7,133 bases of DNA from PBB1 sp046154125 (GTDB taxonomy: Bacteria > Pseudomonadota > Gammaproteobacteria > Burkholderiales > Burkholderiaceae_C). The notes under the pieces were generated by a model, which saw nothing but the letters and a program-made list of their open reading frames with translations, had not been told where the DNA came from and ran no database searches. Numbering within the stretch: the first letter of the stretch is position 1; every line of letters begins with the position of its first letter. The translations under genes were made by a program, and so were the position numbers. This document shows positions 1-5,690 of this stretch, in pieces. Where the stretch lies: the NCBI GenBank assembly GCA_046154125.1, contig JBJXEJ010000015.1, positions 1 to 7,133 on the forward strand. Direction: 5' to 3'.

Positions 1-2113
1 TCACCGCCTTCTCGATTTCGCCGGCCAAGCGGTCGATCTCGGCCAGGTCGGTGCCGGCCACCTTCACGCCCACCGGGCTCTTGATGCCGGTGGCGAGCAT
101 GTCGATGCGGTTGCGGATCGGCGGCACCCAGATGTTCGACAGGCCGGGCACCTTGACGATGCGGTCCAGCTCCTCGACGAGCCTGTCGCTGGTCATGCCC
201 TCACGCCACTCGCCCTTCGGCTTGAACTGGATCGTGGTCTCGAACATCTCCATCGGCGCCGGGTCGGTGGCGGTCTCGGCGCGGCCGGCCTTGCCGTAGA
301 CCGACTGCACTTCAGGCAGCGTCTTGATCAGCCGGTCGGTCTGCTGCAGCAGCTCGGCCGCCTTGCCAGCCGACAGGCCAGGCAGCGCGGTTGGCATGTA
401 GAGCAGGTCACCCTCGTCCAGCGGCGGCATGAACTCGCTGCCGATCTTCAGGATCGGCCAGGCGGTGCTGGCCAGCAGCAGCAGCGCCACCGCGATCGTC
501 GTCTTCGGCCAGGCCAGCACACCATCGAGCAGCGGCCGGTAGATCGCGATCAGCGCACGGTTCAACGGGTTGCGCCGCTCGTCCGGAATGCGCCCGCGGA
601 TCAGGTAGCCCATCAGCACCGGCACCAGCGTCACCGCGAGGCCAGCCGAGGCTGCCATCGCGTAGGTCTTGGTGTATGCGAGCGGCGAGAACAGCCGACC
701 CTCCTGCGCCTCCAGCGTGAACACCGGGATGAAGCTCAGCGTGATGATCAGCAGCGAGAAGAACAGCGCTGGGCCGACCTCGACCGCCGCGTCGCCCACC
801 ACGCGCCACTGCGCTTCTCCCTTCAGGTCCTCGCCCGGGTGGTCGTGCCGCCAAGCCTCGATGTGCTTGTGCGCGTTCTCGATCATCACCACCGCCGCAT
901 CGACCATCGCGCCGATGGCAATCGCGATACCGCCGAGCGACATCACGTTCGCATTGACACCCTGGTAGTGCATGACGATGAAGCTGGCCAGGATGCCCAG
1001 CGGCAGCGTCACGATGGCCACAAACGCCGAGCGCAGGTGGAACAGGAACACCACGCAGACCAGCGCCACGACGATGAACTCTTCGATCAGCTTGTGGCTC
1101 AGGTTCTCCACGGCGCGCTCGATCAGGCTGGATCGGTCGTAGGTCGGCACGATCTCCACGCCCTTCGGCAGGCTGGCCTGCAGCGACGCGATCTTGGCCT
1201 TCACGGCCGCGATGGTCTCCAGCGCGTTCTTGCCCGAGCGCATCACGATCACGCCGCCGGTGGCCTCGCCCTCGCCGTCGAGTTCGCCGATACCGCGGCG
1301 CATCTCGGGCCCCACCTGGACGCGCGCGACGTCACCCAGGCGCACGCTGACGCCGGCGTCGGTGGCGCTGAGCGGGATCTTGCGGAAATCGTCCAGCGTT
1401 GCCAGCAGGCCCGAGGCGCGCACGACGTACTCGGCCTCGCCGAGTTCCAGCACGGAGCCGCCGGCCTCCTGATTGGCGTTGCGGATCGCATCGATCACCG
1501 CGCCGTGCGACACGTTGTAGGCCGCCAGCTTGTCCGGGTCGAGCAGCACCTGGTACTGGCGCACCATGCCGCCGACCGAGGCGACCTCGGCGACGTTGGG
1601 CACGGTCTTCAGCTCGTACTTCAGGAACCAGTCCTGCAGCGCGCGCAGCTGTCCGGCGTCCATCGTGCCGCTGCGATCCACCAGCGCGTACTGGTAGATC
1701 CAGCCCACGCCGGTCGCATCCGGTCCAAGCGCCGGCTTCGCGGCGGCGGGGAGCCGCCCTTGCACCTGGTTCAGGTACTCCAGCACCCGCGAGCGCGCCC
1801 AGTACGGGTCGGTGCCGTCGTCGAACAGCACGTAGACGAAGCTGTCGCCGAAGAACGAGTAGCCGCGAACCACCTTCGCACCTGGCACCGACAGCATCGT
1901 CGTCGTCAGCGGATAGGTGACCTGGTTCTCGACGATGCGCGGCGCCTGCCCCGGGTAGGGCGTGCGGATGATCACCTGCACGTCCGAGAGATCGGGCAGC
2001 GCATCCAGCGGCGTGCGCTGCACGGCCCACAGGCCCCAGGCGGTGACGATGACGGTCGCCAGCAGCACCAGGAAGCGGTTGACGATGGACCAGCGGATCA
2101 GCGCGGCAATCAT
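1..2113 (-). CDS. cusA: CusA-type Cu(I)/Ag(I) efflux RND pump, C-terminus beyond window
   Basis: Inner-membrane, proton-driven pump of the HME-RND family that takes Cu(I)/Ag(I) from the periplasm or cytoplasm and delivers it to the CusBC conduit. The frame is open from the ATG at 2113 to the window edge: 704 residues of a protein usually near 1,050. The N-terminus carries a transmembrane helix (about 11-31), then the porter region. Helices from about 345 to 412 include the HME signature GAMVDAA, with the proton-relay Asp at 405. More helices follow at about 450-505 and 525-545. The three export methionines known from E. coli CusA (M573, M623, M672) fall at the same numbers here. So do M271, M391, M403, M410, M486 and M501 of its methionine-pair relay. 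This argues for monovalent copper/silver rather than the Zn/Co/Cd of CzcA. The start overlaps the cusB stop (ATGA), with GGGAG seven bases upstream. The end is missing only because the window stops. Confidence 0.97.
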   Translation of the reverse strand, partial: MIAALIRWSIVNRFLVLLATVIVTAWGLWAVQRTPLDALPDLSDVQVIIRTPYPGQAPRIVENQVTYPLTTTMLSVPGAKVVRGYSFFGDSFVYVLFDDGTDPYWARSRVLEYLNQVQGRLPAAAKPALGPDATGVGWIYQYALVDRSGTMDAGQLRALQDWFLKYELKTVPNVAEVASVGGMVRQYQVLLDPDKLAAYNVSHGAVIDAIRNANQEAGGSVLELGEAEYVVRASGLLATLDDFRKIPLSATDAGVSVRLGDVARVQVGPEMRRGIGELDGEGEATGGVIVMRSGKNALETIAAVKAKIASLQASLPKGVEIVPTYDRSSLIERAVENLSHKLIEEFIVVALVCVVFLFHLRSAFVAIVTLPLGILASFIVMHYQGVNANVMSLGGIAIAIGAMVDAAVVMIENAHKHIEAWRHDHPGEDLKGEAQWRVVGDAAVEVGPALFFSLLIITLSFIPVFTLEAQEGRLFSPLAYTKTYAMAASAGLAVTLVPVLMGYLIRGRIPDERRNPLNRALIAIYRPLLDGVLAWPKTTIAVALLLLASTAWPILKIGSEFMPPLDEGDLLYMPTALPGLSAGKAAELLQQTDRLIKTLPEVQSVYGKAGRAETATDPAPMEMFETTIQFKPKGEWREGMTSDRLVEELDRIVKVPGLSNIWVPPIRNRIDMLATGIKSPVGVKVAGTDLAEIDRLAGEIEKAV

Positions 2114-3738
2114 CGCGACGCTCCCGGGGCGGCGGCGGCAGGCGCAGACGGGGGCAGCAGCGTTAACGTGGTCACGGTCGGCCCATCGGTCGGATCGACG
2201 TAGAACTCGAAGTCGACGCGGTCACCCACCGCCAGGCCGCGCGGCCGCTTGTTAGGCGGCGGCAGCTTGAACTCCATCGTCATCGCGCCCATGCCGACGC
2301 TCGGGATCGGGCCGTGACTCAGCGTGACGCTTTCGCGGTCCAGCGACTCGATCAGGCCCTGGGCGCTGTGGCGCTGGGCGGTGTTGGCGGCTGTGGGCGC
2401 CGGCTGGTTGTTGAGCCGCGCCTCGACGCCCTTCAGGCTGGCTTCCGAGTCGATCAGGAACTGCGACGAGACGACGACACGCTGGCCCGCCTTCAGGCCG
2501 CGCTTGATCTCGGTCTGGCCGCCGGTCTCCAGGCCTGTCTCTACATCGATCGGGGCAAACCGCCCGCCCTCCTCGGCCACCATCACCACCGCGCGCCTGC
2601 CGGTCTGGATCACCGCTTCCGTCGGCACCAGCAGTGCCTTGCCCGCGCGGGTGTCCGTGAACTGCATCGTGACGAACAGGCCGGGCACCAACTGACCGCC
2701 AGGGTTGGCGAACTGCACGCGCGCCTTAAGCGTGCGCGTGGTCGCGTTCACTTCGGGCAGCAGCGCCTGCACGCTGCCGCGGAACACCGCCCCTGGGACG
2801 CCTGGGCTGCGTGCCTCGACCTGGCTGCCGGGGCGCACCAGCGCGGCCTGGCTCTCGGGCAGCTCGGCGAGTGCCCAGACGCTGGCCAGACCGTTGATGC
2901 GGGCCAGCATCATCCCCGGGCTCACCGTCATGCCCTCACGAGCCACGAGTTCAGCCACTACGCCGCTCGACGGTGCGACGAGCGTGATGCGTGGCTGCAC
3001 GGTGCCCGCCGCATCGACACGCGCGACCTGCGCTTCGCTCATGCCGGCCAGCAGCAGGCGCTGGCGGGCTGCAGCTGCCAGCCCCGCATCATCCTTCGCG
3101 AAGCGCTTGACCGAGAGATACTCCTCCTGCGCCGCCACCCACTCGGGCACGTAGAGTTCGGCAAAGGGCTGGCCTGCGCGCACGCGATCGAGCGTGGCTC
3201 GCACATGCAGCTTCTCGATGTAGCCCGTCGCCCGGGCCTGCAACACCGACTGGTCGCGCTCGTCCCAGGCGATACTGCCGACGGCGCTGACCATCGGCTG
3301 CAGCGTGCCCTCCACGGCCTCGGCTGTCCGCACCCCCAGGTTCTGCTGGATGCGCGGGCTCACAGTGACCGTGCCCTGGTCGTCGCCACCAGCACCGCCA
3401 TAGACGGGAACCAGCATCATGTCCATGAACGGCGACTTGGCCGGCGCGTCGAAGCGCTTACCGGGCACCATGGGGTCGTGGTAGTAGAGGACGGGTTTGC
3501 CGGTGGCAGGATCGATCTCGCCGGCCTTGATGCCGTCCTTGATGTGGCGTCGCGTCGCGGCCTCGCCGGCAGCGATGCTGCTGGTCGGGTCTTCCGCAGG
3601 AGTCGAGCCGGATGCAGTTGCTGCTCCGGCGCCAGCCTGGCCCATGCCGCGGTGCATGCCGACCTGGTAGAGCGCAAAGCCGCTCGCTGCCAGCGCGAGG
3701 GCAACGACGGCCGTCAACAAGGTGTTTCGGGTGTTCAT
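2110..3738 (-). CDS. cusB: CusB-type periplasmic adaptor with fused CusF-like copper-binding domain
   Basis: Membrane-fusion protein joining the CusA pump to the CusC channel; 542 residues against about 407 for E. coli CusB. Order: N-terminal membrane anchor or uncleaved signal (about 6-26), Gly/Ala/Ser linker, and a heavy-metal-binding segment (about 84-113, YYHDPM and SPFMDMMLVP). M90, M105 and M107 of that segment match the three metal-binding methionines of E. coli CusB. The adaptor core (lipoyl, hairpin and beta-barrel parts) spans about 122-440. A C-terminal CusF-like domain (about 455-530) and an Ala/Pro tail follow. In that domain H475, M486 and M488 have the spacing of CusF H36, M47 and M49. 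The position of CusF W44 is M483. GGAGG lies seven bases before the ATG, and both ends overlap their neighbours by four bases, which supports this start. The fusion explains the extra length and the absence of a separate cusF in the window. Assignment by family resemblance is strong; the effect of M483 is inference. Confidence 0.95.
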   Translation of the reverse strand: MNTRNTLLTAVVALALAASGFALYQVGMHRGMGQAGAGAATASGSTPAEDPTSSIAAGEAATRRHIKDGIKAGEIDPATGKPVLYYHDPMVPGKRFDAPAKSPFMDMMLVPVYGGAGGDDQGTVTVSPRIQQNLGVRTAEAVEGTLQPMVSAVGSIAWDERDQSVLQARATGYIEKLHVRATLDRVRAGQPFAELYVPEWVAAQEEYLSVKRFAKDDAGLAAAARQRLLLAGMSEAQVARVDAAGTVQPRITLVAPSSGVVAELVAREGMTVSPGMMLARINGLASVWALAELPESQAALVRPGSQVEARSPGVPGAVFRGSVQALLPEVNATTRTLKARVQFANPGGQLVPGLFVTMQFTDTRAGKALLVPTEAVIQTGRRAVVMVAEEGGRFAPIDVETGLETGGQTEIKRGLKAGQRVVVSSQFLIDSEASLKGVEARLNNQPAPTAANTAQRHSAQGLIESLDRESVTLSHGPIPSVGMGAMTMEFKLPPPNKRPRGLAVGDRVDFEFYVDPTDGPTVTTLTLLPPSAPAAAAPGASR

Positions 3739-5039
3739 CGTGCCGCCTCCGGCTTGGCTTGGGCGCCGTCGTGTGACAACAGCAGATAGTTCAGTTGAGC
3801 CCAGACCCGGGCCCTGTCCATCTCGATGCGCAGGCGCTCCATGCGCACATCCACTTCACTGCGGCGTGCTTCGAGCACGGCCGGCAACGGACCGGTGCCG
3901 CTGCGGTAGGCCACCAGCGCAGCTTCGCTGCGCTGAGTCGCCAGCGGCAACAGCGAAGCGTCGTAGCGACGCAATCGATCCTCGTGGCTGCGCCACTCCT
4001 GGAGCATCGCGCGAACCTCGGCCTCGTGGGCGCGCTGCAGCTCCTCGCGACGGGCTCGCGCCTCGTCGATGCCGGCCAGCCGCGCCGCGAGTTCACGGTC
4101 CTGCCGGTTCTTCTGGTCCCACTGCAGCGGCACCGACAGATTGATCGACACCATGTTCGAGTAGGCGGGTCCGCGCTGGCTGTACATCAGCTCGACGCTC
4201 CAGTCCGACGATCGCGCGGCACGCGCCACGGCGGCGTCGCTGTCGGCGATGGCCTCTTGCTGCGCTGCAGCGGCGATCTGGGGGTGCTGGGTCAGGTGCT
4301 CCGCCAGGGCACCTTCGGTCCATGCAGGTAGCCTGAGCGCAGGACGTGGCCCCAGCGGCAGTCGAGCGCCTTCACCCACCCACCGCCCAAGCTGGGTGGT
4401 CGCTACCGCGATCTGGCGCTCTGCCTGTGCCAGCCCGTCGCGCAGTTGCTCGACCGATCCGCGCGCGGCGAAGACCTCAGCCTGCGAGCCCTTGCCGCTT
4501 CGGTATAGGGTCTCGGCGGCCTGAACCTGGAGTTCTGCCTGGGCAATCTGCGCCTGTAGCAGCTCGCGCATCGATTCCAGGTACGAGCGTTCGAGCCAGG
4601 CCGTCGCGGCGTCCCGCTGCCGGTCTGCGATGGTGGCCTGGCGAGTGACCTTGGCCAGCTCGACATCGCGTTCGGCACGGCGCGTGCGGGCGCTGCGCTT
4701 GTCGGCCCGGGTCAGCTCCTGCATGACGCCGACGGAGCGCATCGTCATGAAGTCGCGCGTGACGCTGTAGCGGTCCGGGCCGTCGATCGGCAGGTTGTTG
4801 AGGCCGAGCTTGAGCAGCGGGTCGGGCAGCTGGCCCGCAGCCGCAGCCATCTCGCGCGCAGCCTGGGCCTGCGACTCGATGGCGCTCACGAGCCGCGAGC
4901 GCACGGCGGCTTCGGCGACGGCGCTCTCCAAGGAGAGCGAGGTCTGAGCAAAGGCAGGCGCAGCGCCCAAGGCCAGCCATAGCACGAGAGATGAAGCCAG
5001 ACGGAGACCGTCTGGCCTTCGGGGGAGGGTCGAAATCAT
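3735..5039 (-). CDS. cusC: CusC/CzcC-type outer-membrane efflux channel (TolC family)
   Basis: Outer-membrane factor forming the exit duct of the tripartite copper/silver pump. The protein has 434 residues. A signal peptide (Arg-rich start, hydrophobic core about 15-30) has a likely signal peptidase I site after AFA, residue 31. The rest fits two outer-membrane efflux repeats: long Ala/Gln/Glu/Arg-rich helices (about 105-225 and 300-425) alternate with short strands, and the first repeat has a GQLPDPLL motif near 69-76. The protein contains no cysteine, so it cannot be lipidated like E. coli CusC; in this it resembles CzcC-like members. I chose the ATG at 5039 because a CAGGAG ribosome binding site lies five bases upstream and the signal peptide follows at once; upstream extension would need a TTG at 5090. 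The stop overlaps the cusB start (ATGA). Its substrate is inferred from the neighbouring cusA and cusB; the channel alone does not show it. Confidence 0.93.
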   Translation of the reverse strand: MISTLPRRPDGLRLASSLVLWLALGAAPAFAQTSLSLESAVAEAAVRSRLVSAIESQAQAAREMAAAAGQLPDPLLKLGLNNLPIDGPDRYSVTRDFMTMRSVGVMQELTRADKRSARTRRAERDVELAKVTRQATIADRQRDAATAWLERSYLESMRELLQAQIAQAELQVQAAETLYRSGKGSQAEVFAARGSVEQLRDGLAQAERQIAVATTQLGRWVGEGARLPLGPRPALRLPAWTEGALAEHLTQHPQIAAAAQQEAIADSDAAVARAARSSDWSVELMYSQRGPAYSNMVSINLSVPLQWDQKNRQDRELAARLAGIDEARARREELQRAHEAEVRAMLQEWRSHEDRLRRYDASLLPLATQRSEAALVAYRSGTGPLPAVLEARRSEVDVRMERLRIEMDRARVWAQLNYLLLSHDGAQAKPEAAR

Positions 5040-5044
5040 GGGAA

Positions 5045-5050
5045 CTCCTG
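5045..5050 (-). promoter_or_regulatory. Ribosome binding site of cusC
   Basis: On the minus strand CAGGAG is followed by TTCCC and the ATG at 5039, giving a five-base spacer. It is the only good Shine-Dalgarno match near the candidate starts, so it decides the cusC start. All six bases sit inside the 3' arm of the hairpin described at 5045-5107. Confidence 0.8.
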
Positions 5051-5107
5051 AAGTCCGGAACCGGGCCGCGGCAGCGCCGCGACCGATCAAGCGGGCGACT
5101 TCAGGAG
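5045..5107 (-). promoter_or_regulatory. Two-level hairpin that buries the cusC ribosome binding site
   Basis: The mRNA-sense strand has CTCCTGAAGTC (5107-5097) and its exact complement GACTTCAGGAG (5055-5045), an 11-base perfect stem. Nested inside is a second stem, GGTCGCGGC (5084-5076) with GCCGCGGCC (5072-5064): nine pairs including one G-U, with a three-base loop. The outer 3' arm contains the whole cusC CAGGAG. The outer 5' arm begins one base after the UGA of the upstream small gene (5111-5109). A ribosome finishing that gene would therefore cover the 5' arm and could free the cusC site, which would couple translation of the two genes. Alternatives are a transcription attenuator or terminator (though no U-run follows) or a dyad bound by a protein as DNA. 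The pairing is seen; the role is inferred. Confidence 0.6.
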
Positions 5108-5108
5108 G

Positions 5109-5528
5109 TCAGATGCGAAAGCAGCAATTCGCGATGCTGAGAGCGAGCGGCGGAGGTCGGTCTCGCAGGCGCTCAGCCTCGGCCCAGGAACTCAGCCCAG
5201 GCTCCAGCCGTTCATCTCCGGATACGGTGAACAGCGCGGGGAAAGCCGTCACCGGCGCGAACACCGCCAGTACATGGTCGACGACTTGCGTGGTCGAGCC
5301 GAACTGACAATGCTGCATGCACAGCGTCGGCTGCTCGGGGTCGAGTGGCAGCTCGGCGGCCATCATCTGGGCGCACGGCATCCCCGCCATCGCTGCCATG
5401 TCGGCTGAGTCGGCACGCTCCCCCACGGCCGGGCAGGCGTAGGCAGCCAGAGCGATCTGCGATAGCACCAAAGCCACCGACAGGATGCCGATAAGGCGCG
5501 AACGAAGGACCTTGCTGAATCTCACCAT
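5109..5528 (-). CDS. Exported Cys/Met-rich protein of a copper efflux operon, function unknown
   Basis: A 139-residue protein with a basic N-terminus and a hydrophobic signal segment (about 11-29, with ALA a likely cleavage site), so probably periplasmic. The mature part holds six Cys (32, 52, 70, 74, 135, 136) and a Met-rich patch (M44, M47, M50, M55, M56, then M71). A CMQHC motif (70-74) pairs two Cys with a His, and the chain ends in PPPLALSIANCCFRI. I recognise this layout (exported, Cys/Met patch, conserved hydrophobic tail ending CCF or CxF) from unnamed short proteins encoded beside copper RND operons, but I know no established gene name. A role in periplasmic Cu(I) binding or in handing metal to CusB is inference from the residues and the place as first gene of the cus operon. 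The ATG at 5528 is chosen because the signal peptide follows it; it has no clear ribosome binding site. A longer frame from the ATG at 5651 would put 41 non-signal-like residues in front. Only 69 bases separate the stop from cusC. Confidence 0.75.
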   Translation of the reverse strand: MVRFSKVLRSRLIGILSVALVLSQIALAAYACPAVGERADSADMAAMAGMPCAQMMAAELPLDPEQPTLCMQHCQFGSTTQVVDHVLAVFAPVTAFPALFTVSGDERLEPGLSSWAEAERLRDRPPPLALSIANCCFRI

Positions 5529-5575
5529 GGAAACGATAGCGCAATCTGTGCCTTGGCGCCGGAGGACGGTGTCTA

Positions 5576-5621
5576 GCAAGCGAACGACCGCTCTTTCACA
5601 CTCGTAAGTAGGTCCGCTTGC
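5576..5621. repeat. Spaced 7-base inverted repeat upstream of the cus operon
   Basis: GCAAGCG at 5576-5582 and CGCTTGC at 5615-5621 are exact complements 32 bases apart. A further GACC/GGTC pair lies just inside (5585-5588 and 5611-5614), offset by three bases on one side. The pair sits 48-93 bases before the ATG of the small Cys/Met-rich gene, where an operator or promoter would be expected. I see no recognisable CueR, CusR or CopR box and no convincing -35/-10 pair here. It may be an operator, a 5' leader hairpin or chance. Confidence 0.3.
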
Positions 5622-5661
5622 AGCCGGGTGGAGAAATCGACTTGGCGGCATCGGGCGACAG

Positions 5662-5688
5662 CTGAGGGCGGCATAGCTGCCGCCCCAG
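5662..5688 (-). terminator. GC-rich hairpin just after the LPD7 gene, terminator-like without U-run
   Basis: GGGCGGCA (5666-5673) and TGCCGCCC (5678-5685) form a perfect eight-base stem with a four-base loop. It extends by three more pairs (CTG 5662-5664 with CAG 5686-5688) around one bulged A at 5665. On the coding strand the stem begins three bases after the LPD7 stop codon. No run of T follows it leftward, so it is not a classic intrinsic terminator. It could still stop or pause transcription, or stabilise the 3' end of the LPD7 message, and so separate it from the cus operon. Confidence 0.5.
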
Positions 5689-5690
5689 AG

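Noticed and set aside
1..2113. Assignment as CzcA-type Zn/Co/Cd pump
   Set aside because: The complete set of copper/silver export methionines and the CusF-like domain in the partner protein favour CusA.
839..2203. Long plus-strand open frame (454 residues, His/Asp/Arg-rich) opposite cusA
   Set aside because: It lies antisense to a clear RND pump in GC-rich DNA, and its His/Asp/Arg bias is what the reverse complement of membrane and Val/Leu codons gives. It matches no family.
2314..3789. Long plus-strand open frame (491 residues) opposite cusB
   Set aside because: Antisense shadow of cusB with the same composition artefact, no domain and no ribosome binding site of note.
5040..5090. Longer cusC start at TTG 5090
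   Set aside because: It would place 17 Ala/Arg-rich residues before the signal peptide, and the good ribosome binding site belongs to the ATG at 5039.
5529..5620. Sigma-70 promoter candidates, including TTGCTAGACA as an extended -10
   Set aside because: The -10 matches only three of six bases, and no acceptable -35 hexamer lies 16-18 bases upstream.
5529..5651. Longer start at ATG 5651 for the Cys/Met-rich gene
   Set aside because: The extra 41 residues are not signal-like and would bury the hydrophobic export segment. No ribosome binding site precedes 5651.
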